From: an uncultured Dysosmobacter sp. | GTDB taxonomy: Bacteria; Bacillota; Clostridia; Oscillospirales; Oscillospiraceae | Assembly: GCF_947631635.1 (NCBI RefSeq) | Contig: NZ_CANRMB010000001.1 | Coordinates: forward strand, 186,001 to 250,000 | Direction: 5' to 3' | Length of the DNA stretch: 64,000 bases | In this document: piece by piece, positions 16,561-25,215 of the stretch | Numbering within the stretch: position 1 is the first letter of the stretch | Layout: each line of letters begins with the position of its first letter | Translations under genes and position numbers: made by a program | Notes under the pieces: model-generated | The model's database searches: none | Seen by the model: only the letters and a program-made list of their open reading frames with translations | What the model was told of the DNA's origin: nothing

Positions 16561-17925
16561 ATGGCGGATACGCCGCAAAAGGACCTCACGGCCATCGGGC
16601 AGGAGATCCTGTATACGGCCCGGAATGAACTGTATATGAACCTGCCCTATCTGGACGCCGCCCTGTGCGCCCTGTGCTTCCAGCCGGGGGGCGGCGTCAC
16701 GCTGTCCCTGGCCACAGACGGCGAGGCCCTCTATTACGACGGGAACTGGCTGGCGGACCGCTATCTCCGCAGCCGGGTGTTCACCAACCGGGCCTATCTC
16801 CATGTCATCCTCCACTGTATGCTCCGGCACCTGGCAAAAAAGAGAGGCAAGGCCCCGGAGCTGTGGGACCTTGCCTGCGATGCGGCGGTGGAGAGCATTT
16901 TGGACGGGCTGGACTACCCCTGCCTGGACGGCGGAGACCCTCCGGCAAAGCGGAAATTCTACGGCGAGTGCCGCGGGGCGATGCCGGTGCTCACCGCCGA
17001 GGGCATCTACCGCCGGCTGCTGCGGCTGGACCTGTCTGAATACGAGCTGGCCCAGCTCCAACGGGCCTTTCTGGTGGATGACCATGGGCTGTGGGACCCC
17101 GAAAAGCAGGATGGCCAGGAGCAGTCCCAGCGGCAGGACCAACGGTGGCAGGACCTCTCGGAAAAGACCCGGACCGGCATGGAGACCGTGCTGGCGGGAC
17201 AGGGGAGCGGTGGCCAGGCGGTGCTGGAACAGATCCGGGTGGCCGTCCGGGACGATGTGGACTACCGGGCCTTCCTGCGGCGGTTCGCCGTGCCCCGGGA
17301 GGTCATGGCGGTGGACGGCGACGCCTTTGACTATGGGTTCTACACCTACGGCCTCCAGCTCTACGGCAACATGCCCCTGGTGGAGCCGCCGGAGACCAGG
17401 GAGGACAAGCGCATCGAGGATTTCGTCATCGCCGTGGACACCTCCATGTCCACCTCCGGCCGGCTGGTGCGGCAGTTTTTGGCCTGCACCTATGCCATCC
17501 TGCGCAGCACCGAGACATTTACCCGCAAGGTCAACATCCGCATCCTCCAGTGCGACGACCAGCTCCGGTCCGACACCGCCATCCATGACCTGGAGGAGCT
17601 GCGGGACTATATGGACCGTTTTGAGCTGGCGGGGGGAAGCGCCACGGACTTCCGCCCGGTGTTCCGGCACGTGGAACAGCTTCAGAGGGCGGGAGTTTTC
17701 ACCAGCCTCCGGGGCCTCATCTATTTCACCGACGGCATGGGCGTCTATCCCCAAAAGCGTCCGCCCTATGACACGGCCTTCGTGCTGCTGGAGGAGCCGC
17801 CCATGTCCGTCAAAATGCCGCCCTGGGCCATCCGGCTGGTGCTGGACCTGCCGGGACTGGAGAGGGCGGTCCGGGAGGCGGCGGAAGAGGATCTCATCGA
17901 TCTGGATGAACTTCCCCAATTGTAA
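16561..17925 (+). CDS. VWA-like domain putative metallopeptidase (DUF2201 type)
   Basis: 454-residue protein. The N-terminal part has the predicted metallopeptidase region (RAYLHVILHCMLRHLAKK, an H-x3-H-type helix, near residues 78-95). The C-terminal part is a VWA-like fold with a MIDAS-style DTSMSTSGR (about 297-305) and the downstream GGSATDF and YFTDGMG. Such proteins pair with MoxR AAA ATPases as chaperone-like complexes. The MoxR partner is the next gene, now separated by a 166-bp inverted-repeat element whose left end covers this stop codon. The start follows GGAAGGAGG. Confidence 0.85.
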   Translation: MADTPQKDLTAIGQEILYTARNELYMNLPYLDAALCALCFQPGGGVTLSLATDGEALYYDGNWLADRYLRSRVFTNRAYLHVILHCMLRHLAKKRGKAPELWDLACDAAVESILDGLDYPCLDGGDPPAKRKFYGECRGAMPVLTAEGIYRRLLRLDLSEYELAQLQRAFLVDDHGLWDPEKQDGQEQSQRQDQRWQDLSEKTRTGMETVLAGQGSGGQAVLEQIRVAVRDDVDYRAFLRRFAVPREVMAVDGDAFDYGFYTYGLQLYGNMPLVEPPETREDKRIEDFVIAVDTSMSTSGRLVRQFLACTYAILRSTETFTRKVNIRILQCDDQLRSDTAIHDLEELRDYMDRFELAGGSATDFRPVFRHVEQLQRAGVFTSLRGLIYFTDGMGVYPQKRPPYDTAFVLLEEPPMSVKMPPWAIRLVLDLPGLERAVREAAEEDLIDLDELPQL

Positions 17926-18088
17926 GAACCTGCATTCACAAGCGGGAAATGCCGGATGGGCGCGGGATTTTCCCGGCAGACAAGGCGCTTTGACGCAGGA
18001 AGTTTGTGTATTGCAAGGAAAAGCAACGCAGTATGGCGGGGAAAGACCCGCCCAGACGGTGTTAAACGCTTATGAATACAGGTTCTAA
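17923..18088. mobile_element. 166-bp MITE-like element with 22-bp inverted ends
   Basis: The left end TAAGAACCTGCATTCACAAGCG would be 22 bases and is given by position: 17923-17944. The right end, 18067-18088, is its inverted copy with three mismatches (core AGAACCTG...AAGCG). The interior has further stems (GGCGGG/CCCGCC near 18038-18054). It has no coding capacity. The left end supplies the stop codon of the VWA gene and the right end lies 14 bp before the MoxR ATG, next to its ribosome site AAGAGGAG. Confidence 0.75.
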
Positions 18089-18102
18089 GAGGAGATACCG
18101 AT

Positions 18103-19635
18103 ATGAACATCAAACAGGCAAAACAGGAGATTGCCAACACCTTGAAGGCATATCTGGCGAAAGACGCCCTGGGGAATTACCTGATCCCTCCGGTCCGGCA
18201 GCGGCCCGTACTGCTGATGGGGCCTCCGGGCATCGGAAAGACCCAGATCATGGAGCAGATTGCGGCGGAGAACGGCGTGGGCCTGGTGGCCTACACCATC
18301 ACCCACCACACCCGCCAAAGCGCCATCGGCCTGCCCTTCATCGAGAAGCGGACCTACGGCGGAGAGGCGTTCTCCGTTACTGAGTACACCATGAGCGAGA
18401 TCCTGGCGTCGGTGTACCGCCTGATGGAGCGGACGGGCCTGCGGGAGGGCATCCTCTTTCTGGATGAGATCAACTGCGTCTCCGAGACGCTGGCCCCCAT
18501 GATGCTGCAATTTTTGCAGTGCAAGACCTTCGGCAACCAGCGCCTGCCGGAGGGCTGGCTCATCGTGGCGGCGGGGAACCCGCCGGAGTACAACAAGTCC
18601 GTCCGGGACTTCGACGTGGTGACGCTGGACCGGGTGAAGCGCATCGACGTTGCGGAGGACTTCGCGGTGTGGAAGGAGTACGCCTGCCGGAAGGGCATCC
18701 ATGGCGCGGTGATCTCCTATCTGGATATCAAAAAGGAGAACTTCTACCGCATCGAGACCACGGTGGACGGGCTGCAATTCGCCACCGCCCGGGGCTGGGA
18801 GGATCTCAGCGAGCTGCTGTGCGCCTATGAGACGCTGGGCCTCCGGGCGGACCGGGAGGTGGTGGAGCAGTACATCCAGCTTCCCCGCATCGCCAAGGAC
18901 TTCGCCAACTATCTGGAGCTGTACTACAAATACCAAAAGACCTACCATGTGGACGATATCCTGCGGGGACAGTGGCAGAACATCACCATGCTGGAGCTGC
19001 GGGAGGCGCCCTTTGACGAGAAGCTGTCCGTCATGGGACTGGTCCTCTCCCGCCTGGCGGAGGCCGCCCGGGAGACCAGGCGGCAGGACGCGCTGACCAC
19101 CGCCCTCCACGCCGCCCTGACGGATTTCAAGGCAAAGCTCCCGGAGGCGGAGCCCCAGGCCGTGCTGGCCCAGTTGGTCTGGCAGCGGCAGGAGAAGCTG
19201 AAGCAGGCCCGGGAGGCGGGCCGGCTGGACAAGGAGTCCCGGGATCTGGCCCAGCGGGAGATCAACGCGCTGGAGGATTACCGCCAGCGCCTCCAGCAGG
19301 AGGACATCTCCGCCCCGGCGGAGGCCATGGACGCGGTGCGGAGCTGGTTCGGCGGAGAGGTGGAAAAGCGCGGAGCGCTGGGGAGCGGGACCGGCGTCCA
19401 ATTCGACAGCGCCTTCCGCTTTTTGGAGGAGACCTTTGGACAGAGCCAGGAGCTGGTGATCTTCGTGACAGAGGTCACGGCGGGCTATGACACCAGCTGG
19501 TTCGTGGAGAACTTCGGCTGTGACGCCTACTTCCGCCACAACAAGGAACTGTTGTTTGACGACACCCGGCACCGGATCCGGGAGGAGATCGCCGCGGCCA
19601 GAGCGGCAGAGAGGGAGGAAAAAAATCATGAGTGA
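18103..19635 (+). CDS. MoxR-type AAA+ ATPase
   Basis: 510-residue AAA+ protein with Walker A GPPGIGKT at 40-47, Walker B ILFLDE at 117-122, and a sensor-1 region (LIVAAGNPPEYNKS). The long C-terminal half is helical and charged (ALTDFKAKLPEAEPQ...). MoxR ATPases act with VWA-domain partners to mature or remodel metalloenzymes and respiratory complexes. Here the VWA partner is directly upstream and a NifU-type Fe-S protein overlaps the 3' end by 8 bp. That gene order suggests a role in iron-sulfur or metal-centre assembly, by analogy with RavA-ViaA. Confidence 0.9.
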   Translation: MNIKQAKQEIANTLKAYLAKDALGNYLIPPVRQRPVLLMGPPGIGKTQIMEQIAAENGVGLVAYTITHHTRQSAIGLPFIEKRTYGGEAFSVTEYTMSEILASVYRLMERTGLREGILFLDEINCVSETLAPMMLQFLQCKTFGNQRLPEGWLIVAAGNPPEYNKSVRDFDVVTLDRVKRIDVAEDFAVWKEYACRKGIHGAVISYLDIKKENFYRIETTVDGLQFATARGWEDLSELLCAYETLGLRADREVVEQYIQLPRIAKDFANYLELYYKYQKTYHVDDILRGQWQNITMLELREAPFDEKLSVMGLVLSRLAEAARETRRQDALTTALHAALTDFKAKLPEAEPQAVLAQLVWQRQEKLKQAREAGRLDKESRDLAQREINALEDYRQRLQQEDISAPAEAMDAVRSWFGGEVEKRGALGSGTGVQFDSAFRFLEETFGQSQELVIFVTEVTAGYDTSWFVENFGCDAYFRHNKELLFDDTRHRIREEIAAARAAEREEKNHE

Positions 19636-19921
19636 GGAATTGAAGCGGATCGAGGCGGTTTTGGACGAGAGGGTCCGGCCCGCTATGCGGGCCCACGGCG
19701 GAGACATCCAGGTGGACCACCTGGAAAACCAGGTCCTGTATGTCAAGCTGCTGGGCCATTGCGCCGGGTGCCCCTCGGCGGACCTGACCAATGAGACGCT
19801 GGTGGAGGCGGAGCTGGTGAAGGCCCTGCCGGAGCTGGTACGGAAGGTGACGGTGGTCCAGACCGTCAGCGACGAGCTGTGGGAGCAGGCGAAACGGCTT
19901 TTGCGGGACCATCACCTGTGA
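19628..19921 (+). CDS. NifU C-terminal domain protein (Fe-S scaffold type)
   Basis: 97-residue single-domain protein matching the NifU C-terminal/Nfu family: RVRPAMRAHGGDIQV, then the cluster-binding Cys45 and Cys48 in GHCAGCPSADLT. Nfu proteins carry and deliver [4Fe-4S] clusters. The ATG overlaps the MoxR stop by 8 bp, so the two are translationally coupled. There is no N-terminal IscU-like domain. Its linkage to MoxR and VWA is the most informative clue to the operon's purpose. Confidence 0.9.
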   Translation: MSEELKRIEAVLDERVRPAMRAHGGDIQVDHLENQVLYVKLLGHCAGCPSADLTNETLVEAELVKALPELVRKVTVVQTVSDELWEQAKRLLRDHHL

Positions 19922-19956
19922 GATGGGCCTGAATCCAAAAGGGGGGAAGATGGAAG

Positions 19957-20496
19957 GTGATCCGTAAAGCGGTACAGGCTGACATCCGCGGGATCGTGCA
20001 GATCTATGACGCGGTGCTGAGAGAAGAGGAGTCCGGCAGAGCGCAGATCGGCTGGATCAGAGGCGTGTATCCCACAGAGGCAACGGCGGCGGAGGCCCTC
20101 GCGCGGCAGACGCTTTTCGTGTGCGAGGAGGAGGGGACGATCGTGGCGGCGGCCAAGATCGACCGGACGCAGGTCCCCGCATACGCCGGCTGCGGCTGGT
20201 TGTATCAGGCGCCGGAGGAGCAGGTGATGGTCCTCCATACGCTGGCGGTCCATCCCAGCTGTTCGCGCCGGGGATACGGGGAGCAGTTTGTCGGGTTTTA
20301 TGAGCAGTATGCGCTTGAAAAGGGCTGCCGGTATCTGCGGATGGATACGAATGAGATTAACACCGCCGCCCGGGCGCTGTATCAGAAACTGGGCTACCGG
20401 GAGGCGGGCGTTGTTCCCTGTGTGTTCAACGGCATCCCGGATGTACATCTGGTGTGCCTGGAAAAGCGGCTGGAAGATCCGGAGAACGGAACGTAA
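19957..20496 (+). CDS. GNAT family N-acetyltransferase
   Basis: 179-residue acetyltransferase, starting at GTG behind GGGGGGAAG. The acetyl-CoA site is visible as LAVHPSCSRRGYGEQFV (R/Q-x-x-G-x-G/A variant), followed by a C-terminal NTAARALYQKLGYREAG typical of GNAT strand 5 to helix 4. Substrate unknown. It is last in the LRR-VWA-MoxR-Nfu run (35 bp after Nfu) and followed by a strong terminator. Confidence 0.85.
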   Translation: MIRKAVQADIRGIVQIYDAVLREEESGRAQIGWIRGVYPTEATAAEALARQTLFVCEEEGTIVAAAKIDRTQVPAYAGCGWLYQAPEEQVMVLHTLAVHPSCSRRGYGEQFVGFYEQYALEKGCRYLRMDTNEINTAARALYQKLGYREAGVVPCVFNGIPDVHLVCLEKRLEDPENGT

Positions 20497-20497
20497 A

Positions 20498-20541
20498 ACG
20501 AGCCGGTATGCGTTTAGCATACCGGCTCGTTTGATGTTTTT
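20498..20541. terminator. Terminator between acetyltransferase and htpG
   Basis: Perfect 14-bp stem ACGAGCCGGTATGC / GCATACCGGCTCGT with T-rich tract; convergent genes on both sides. Confidence 0.92.
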
Positions 20542-20547
20542 AACGGA

Positions 20548-22431
20548 TCATTTCATCAGCTCGCACACCAGGTCCGTGTACCCGGAGGGGTCCTCCAGGG
20601 GCAGGCCCGCGATCAGCAGGGCCTGGTTATACAGCAGAGAGGCGTACTTTTTCGCCTTCTCGGGGTCAGCGGAGACAGCGGCCTCCAGCGCCTGGAAGGC
20701 GGGGTGCTCCACGTTCAGCTCCAGGATGCGGTCGGCCTTGATGGCGGAATCCGGCTGGACGGCCTGGAAGTATTTCTCCATCTCAAAGCTCAGGCCCTCT
20801 CCGGCGGTGAGGCAGACGGGGTGGGATTTTAGGCGGGTGGAGGCCTTGACCTCCTTCACCGCGTCGCCCAGGGTCTCCTTCACAAAGTCGAAAGCGGCCT
20901 TGTGGGCGTCGGCGGCCTCCTCGGCCTTCTTCTCAGCGCCCTCTTCGATCTCCTGGTCCAGCACGGAGCGGAACTCCTTGTCCTGATAGGTGTGGAGGAT
21001 CTGGGCGCAGAACTCGTCCACCTCCTCGGTGAAGTAGAGGATCTCCGTACCGCTGTCCTTCAATCCCTCGGTTTGGGGCAGCTTGTCGATCTTGTCCAGG
21101 CTCTCGCCGGCGGCGAAGTAGAGATACTTCTGGTCCTCCTTCATCCGGGACACATATTCGCCCAAAGTGACGGGCTTTTTCTCCGTGGAGGAGTAGAACA
21201 GCAGCAGGTCCTGGAGCAGGTCCTTGTGGGCGCCGTACTCGCCCACCACGCCGTATTTCAGCTGGCGGCCGAAGTTCTTCCAGAAGGTCTCGTAGGCGTC
21301 CCGTTCATCCTTCAGCATCTTGGCAAGCTCGTTCTTGATCTTCTTCTCCAGATTGGCGGCGATGACCTTCAGCTGCCGGTCGTGCTGCAAAAGCTCCCGG
21401 GAGATGTTCAGGCTGAGGTCGGGGGAGTCCACCACGCCCCGGACGAACCGGAAGTGCTCCGGCAGCAGGTCGGCGCACTTGTCCATGATGAGCACGCCGT
21501 TGGAGTAGAGCTGGAGGCCCTTTTCATACTCCTTGGTGTAGTAGTCGAAGGGGGTGGCGCCGGGGATGAACAGCAGGGCCTTGTAGGTCACGGCGCCCTC
21601 GGCGGACACGGCGATGACCCGCTGGGGGTCGGCGTAGTCGTGGAACTTGTCCCGGTAGAACTTGTTGTACTCCTCCGGCTTCACGCTGGACTTCCGGCGC
21701 TGCCAGATGGGCACCATGGAGTTGAGGGTCTCCACCTCCGTGTAGGTCTCATATTCCGGTTTGTCGTCGGGGCAGCCCTCCTTCTTCCGGGTTTTGCTGA
21801 CCTCCATGCGGATGGGGAAGCGGATGTAGTCGGAGTACTTCCGCACCAGCTCCTGGAGCCGCCAGGACTCCAGAAATTCGCTGTACTTCTCATCGTCGGT
21901 GTTGGGCTTGATGTGCATGATGATGTCGGTGCCCACAGTGTCCTTTTCGCACTCCGCGATGGTGTAGCCGTCGGCGCCGGAGGACTGCCACATATAGGCG
22001 GTATCGCCGCCGTATTTTTTGGTGACGACGGTGATGTGGTCCGCCACCATAAAGGCGGAGTAAAAGCCTACGCCGAACTGGCCGATGACGTCGGTGTTTT
22101 TGGCGTCGTCCCCCACTTCCTGCTTGAACTTATAGGAGCCGGAGGAGGCGATGACGCCCAGGTTGTTCTCCAGGTCCGCCCTGTCCATGCCGATGCCGTT
22201 GTCGGACACGGTGAGGAGCCGTCCCTCCTTGTCCGCTTTCAGCTCGATCTTGAAATCCTTGCGGTTCATCTTCACCTGGTCGTCGGTGAGGGCCAGGTAG
22301 CACAGCTTGTCGCAGGCGTCGCTGGCGTTGGAGATGATCTCCCGCAGGAAGATCTCCTTGTGGGTGTAGATGGAGTTGATCATCAGGTCCAGCAGGCGCT
22401 TGGATTCCGCCTTGAATTGCTTTTTTGCCAT
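20548..22431 (-). CDS. htpG: Molecular chaperone HtpG (Hsp90 family)
   Basis: 627-residue bacterial Hsp90. The GHKL ATPase domain is intact: the EIISNASDACDKL helix, DNGIGMD, and the lid and GQFGVGFYSAF motifs. Middle and C-terminal dimerisation domains follow at normal length. It is a cytosolic ATP-dependent foldase. The start ATG follows AAGGAG. It appears monocistronic, with the divergent membrane/zinc-ribbon gene about 180 bp away. Confidence 0.97.
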   Translation of the reverse strand: MAKKQFKAESKRLLDLMINSIYTHKEIFLREIISNASDACDKLCYLALTDDQVKMNRKDFKIELKADKEGRLLTVSDNGIGMDRADLENNLGVIASSGSYKFKQEVGDDAKNTDVIGQFGVGFYSAFMVADHITVVTKKYGGDTAYMWQSSGADGYTIAECEKDTVGTDIIMHIKPNTDDEKYSEFLESWRLQELVRKYSDYIRFPIRMEVSKTRKKEGCPDDKPEYETYTEVETLNSMVPIWQRRKSSVKPEEYNKFYRDKFHDYADPQRVIAVSAEGAVTYKALLFIPGATPFDYYTKEYEKGLQLYSNGVLIMDKCADLLPEHFRFVRGVVDSPDLSLNISRELLQHDRQLKVIAANLEKKIKNELAKMLKDERDAYETFWKNFGRQLKYGVVGEYGAHKDLLQDLLLFYSSTEKKPVTLGEYVSRMKEDQKYLYFAAGESLDKIDKLPQTEGLKDSGTEILYFTEEVDEFCAQILHTYQDKEFRSVLDQEIEEGAEKKAEEAADAHKAAFDFVKETLGDAVKEVKASTRLKSHPVCLTAGEGLSFEMEKYFQAVQPDSAIKADRILELNVEHPAFQALEAAVSADPEKAKKYASLLYNQALLIAGLPLEDPSGYTDLVCELMK

Positions 22432-22530
22432 GGGAAATGCACTCCTTTATATATTTTTTCACAACGGTAAAATATAGCACAGGAAATTGAAAAAATAAAT
22501 GACCATTTTGTAAATTCTGCCAACAAGTGG

Positions 22531-22559
22531 TTGCCTGTCAAGGGGTTTGCGAGTAAAAT
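22531..22559 (+). promoter_or_regulatory. Promoter for membrane/zinc-ribbon gene
   Basis: TTGCCT (22531-22536), 17-bp spacer, TAAAAT (22554-22559); the start site would lie about 45 nt before the ATG at 22613. Confidence 0.65.
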
Positions 22560-22612
22560 ATAGAAAAACAAGCCGGTTCCCTGGGGGATGCCGGCAAAGG
22601 AGCCTGGAATCT

Positions 22613-23044
22613 ATGAATTTCTTCCGGAAAGTCGGAAACGCCATTGTGCGGTTCATGTACGGGCGCAACGGGATGGACCAGATGAACGTGATGCTGCTGC
22701 GGGGATACCTGGCCCTGTTCGTGGCGCAGCTCGTCTGTTCCTTTGCGAAGCTGTATGTACCGACGCTGGTCTGCGAGATCCTGATGTGGCCGCTGATGTT
22801 CCTGATCCTGTTCCGGATGTTCTCCAAAAACCTGTATAAGCGGCGGGAGGAGAACTCCAAATTCATGCAGAGGATCTGGCGGATGAAAAACCGCCGGACG
22901 GGAGCGAGAGAGCGCCACGCGGATAAGGAGCACAAGTATTTCACCTGCAAAAACTGCAAGACCATCTGTCGCGTTCCGGTGGGAAAGGGCAAAATCATCA
23001 TCACCTGTCCCAAATGCGGGGCGCAGATCCACGCAAAAACATGA
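22613..23044 (+). CDS. Membrane protein with C-terminal zinc ribbon (143 aa)
   Basis: 143-residue protein. Two adjacent hydrophobic helices (LRGYLALFVAQLVCSFAKLY and LVCEILMWPLMFLILF) are followed by a basic linker and a C-terminal zinc ribbon with CKNC and CPKC pairs, the pattern of zinc_ribbon proteins that end in KIIITCPKCG. The topology suggests a membrane anchor with a cytosolic metal-binding domain. Function unknown, but this two-helix plus ribbon format is recurrent in Clostridia. The start ATG follows AAAGGAG. Confidence 0.75.
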   Translation: MNFFRKVGNAIVRFMYGRNGMDQMNVMLLRGYLALFVAQLVCSFAKLYVPTLVCEILMWPLMFLILFRMFSKNLYKRREENSKFMQRIWRMKNRRTGARERHADKEHKYFTCKNCKTICRVPVGKGKIIITCPKCGAQIHAKT

Positions 23045-23047
23045 GCG

Positions 23048-23082
23048 GCAGGGACGTACAAGGCGGTACGTCCCTGCTTTTG
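23048..23082 (+). terminator. Intrinsic terminator
   Basis: Perfect stem GCAGGGACGTAC / GTACGTCCCTGC followed by TTTTG, between the zinc-ribbon gene and the next acetyltransferase. Confidence 0.9.
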
Positions 23083-23100
23083 TCCCTGAGGAGGAGAGAG

Positions 23101-23667
23101 ATGCACATTCGATTTGCGAAGGAGACAGACGCCCAGGCGCTGTTGTCCATATACGGCCAGTATATCGACACATCCATCACCTTTGAATACCGGCTCCCCA
23201 CGGAGGCGGAATTCGCGGCGCGGATCCGGGACATCGGCGCCGCGTACCCCTATCTGGTCTGCGAGGAGGACGGCAGGATCGTGGGGTACGCCTACGCGCA
23301 CCGGCAAATGGAGCGGGCGGCCTATCAGTGGAACGCGGAGCTGTCCATCTATCTGGACAGGGAGCATACGGCCCGGGGACTGGGCAGGCGGCTGTACGGC
23401 CTGCTGATGGAGATCCTGCGGCTCCAGGGGGTCCGGACGGTCTGCGGCATCGTCACCGTACCCAATGAGAGGAGCGAACAGCTCCACCTGTCCATGGGCT
23501 TTCACCGCGCCGGGACCTGGCACAGCGCGGGATACAAGAGCGGCGCGTGGCACGACGTGGCCTGGTTTGAAAAGCACATCGCGCCCTTTGGAAAAGAGCC
23601 GGCTCCCCTCCTGTCCATCCGCCAACTGCCGGAGGCGGAGCTGGAGGCGCTTTTGGCGAACGCATAG
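23101..23667 (+). CDS. GNAT acetyltransferase, phosphinothricin N-acetyltransferase-like
   Basis: 188-residue acetyltransferase starting at ATG 23101 behind GAGGAGGAGAG. It has the PAT-subfamily layout: IRFAKETDAQALLSIYGQYI at the N-terminus, the EY/WNAELSIYLDREHTARGLGRRLY acetyl-CoA site, and YKSGAWHDVAWFEK near the C-terminus. Relatives acetylate phosphinothricin, methionine sulfoximine/sulfone or similar amino-acid analogues. The substrate here is not established. A short, weak terminator-like gap separates it from the previous gene, so it may have its own promoter. Confidence 0.9.
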   Translation: MHIRFAKETDAQALLSIYGQYIDTSITFEYRLPTEAEFAARIRDIGAAYPYLVCEEDGRIVGYAYAHRQMERAAYQWNAELSIYLDREHTARGLGRRLYGLLMEILRLQGVRTVCGIVTVPNERSEQLHLSMGFHRAGTWHSAGYKSGAWHDVAWFEKHIAPFGKEPAPLLSIRQLPEAELEALLANA

Positions 23668-23703
23668 ACCCCAAAAAACGGACCCGTACCGGGGAGAGGA
23701 AAA

Positions 23704-23730
23704 GGGGGCCGCGCTCAAAGCGCGGCCCCC
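23704..23730 (-). terminator. Terminator of ilvE
   Basis: Perfect stem GGGGGCCGCGCT / AGCGCGGCCCCC. The minus strand continues TTTTCC, so it ends ilvE transcription; it also sits after the convergent acetyltransferase. Confidence 0.85.
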
Positions 23731-23751
23731 CCTTCCATGTGATGGATAGGA

Positions 23752-24825
23752 TCAGCCCTTGCAGATGGGATCGATCCAGCCCTTGGTATCGGCGATCCTG
23801 CCCCACTGCATACCGGTCATGGTGTCATACAGCCTCTGGGTGACAGGACCGATCTTGCCCTCGCTGATAAAGATCTTGTCGCCCTTCCAGTCCAGCTCCT
23901 TGACGGGGGAGACGACGGCGGCGGTGCCGGTGCCGAAGACCTCTTCCAGCTTGCCGTCGTGGCCGGCCTGCATGATGTCGGCAATAGCCAGATGCTCCTC
24001 GACCACATCATAGCCCCAGTCCTTCAGCAGTTCGATGCAACTGCGGCGGGTGACGCCGGGCAGAACGGTGCCGGTGCAGGGCGCGGTGTAGATCTTGCCG
24101 TCGATCTTGAACAGGATGTTCATGCTGCCGACTTCCTCGACATACTTCCGCTCCACGCCGTCCAGCCACAGGACCTGGGCAAAGCCCTGCTCCGCAGCCA
24201 GATCGCCGGCCTTGATGGAGGCGGCGTAGTTGCCGCCGCACTTGGTGAAGCCGGTCAAACCGGGGGCGGCGCGGATGTACTCGTCCTCCACGTAGATGCG
24301 GACGGGGTTGATGCCCTCGGCATAGTAGGCGCCGGAGGGAGAGCAGATGATGCAGAAGATGTAGTGCTTGCTGGCGTGCACGCCCAGGCCCACGTCGTTG
24401 GCAAACACGAAGGGGCGGATGTACAGGGTGGCACCCTCCACATGGGGCACCCAGTCCTTGTCGACCTCCACCAGGGTCTTTACAGCCTGGATGAAGTCCT
24501 CCACGGGGATCCGGGGGATGCACAGGCGGTCGCAGGAATCCTGCATCCGCTTGGCATTGCAGTCGGGGCGGAACAGCTGAATGGTGTTGTCGGTGGAACG
24601 GTAGGCCTTCAGGCCCTCAAAGACCTCCTGGGCATAGTGGAACACCACGGTGGCGGGGTCCAGGAGGAAGGAGGCGTAGGGCACGACGCGGGCGTCGTGC
24701 CAGCCCTGGCCCTCGGTGTAATCCATGACGAACATATGATCCGTAAAGACCTTGCCGAAGCCCAGCTTGCTCTCGTCCGGTTTTTCCTTGGGGGCAGTGG
24801 TTTTGGTGATCTTGATATCCAACAT
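23752..24825 (-). CDS. ilvE: Branched-chain amino acid aminotransferase
   Basis: 357-residue PLP enzyme of fold type IV, class II BCAT type. The hallmarks are FHYAQEVFEGLKAYR, the PLP-lysine region GFTKCGGNYAAS, EEVGSMNILF and GTGTAAVVSPV. It interconverts Leu/Ile/Val and their 2-oxo acids. It lies next to the Vor-type 2-oxoacid oxidoreductase operon on the same strand but has its own promoter and a terminator between. The start ATG at 24825 follows AGGGAG; upstream in-frame Met codons lie in the untranslated leader. Confidence 0.96.
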   Translation of the reverse strand: MLDIKITKTTAPKEKPDESKLGFGKVFTDHMFVMDYTEGQGWHDARVVPYASFLLDPATVVFHYAQEVFEGLKAYRSTDNTIQLFRPDCNAKRMQDSCDRLCIPRIPVEDFIQAVKTLVEVDKDWVPHVEGATLYIRPFVFANDVGLGVHASKHYIFCIICSPSGAYYAEGINPVRIYVEDEYIRAAPGLTGFTKCGGNYAASIKAGDLAAEQGFAQVLWLDGVERKYVEEVGSMNILFKIDGKIYTAPCTGTVLPGVTRRSCIELLKDWGYDVVEEHLAIADIMQAGHDGKLEEVFGTGTAAVVSPVKELDWKGDKIFISEGKIGPVTQRLYDTMTGMQWGRIADTKGWIDPICKG

Positions 24826-25089
24826 TGCGATACTCTCCCTTCCAATTCGATATTGACGCTTTTGGATAAAATACGCTATCAGGCAGGCCGCGCGGTACAC
24901 GGCCACACACAGGCCGCGTCATGCTGTCCCTCCGCACAGGCTCCTGGGGGATCTCCATGATCAGAGGCCGCGGCGGAAAACAGCAAAAAGACTCTCCCAC
25001 GTCTCCGCCCGCCGCGGAAAGGGCGAAAGTCAAAGATCCGTGCGCTCCGTCTATTTGGCGGTTGACTTTTTCGCTATTTCTTGTTCTCT

Positions 25090-25118
25090 TTTATACGCTG
25101 ATAGCGGGGCAAAGTCAA
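25090..25118 (-). promoter_or_regulatory. Sigma-A promoter of ilvE with about 250-nt leader
   Basis: Minus strand TTGACT (25113-25118), 17-bp spacer, TATAAA (25090-25095). The leader from about 25083 to 24826 is long but no T-box, riboswitch or Ile/Leu/Val-rich leader peptide was found; only GC-rich stems around CGCGGCC were seen. Confidence 0.8.
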
Positions 25119-25161
25119 TCGTTAAAATGCACAGAAAGGCGGCTGTCAGCGGAAAAAGCCC

Positions 25162-25192
25162 GGCGGACTGACCGAAAAAGTGTCAGTCCGCC
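25162..25192 (-). terminator. Terminator of the oxoacid oxidoreductase operon
   Basis: Stem GGCGGACTGAC / GTCAGTCCGCC; the minus strand continues GGGCTTTTTCC. It isolates the operon from ilvE. Confidence 0.88.
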
Positions 25193-25215
25193 GCATAGTT
25201 TCACAAAGGGAGGGA

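Noticed and set aside
24826-25089. Leader peptide or T-box controlling ilvE
   Set aside because: The leader is long, but no T-box core, no terminator and no Ile/Leu/Val codon cluster could be found.
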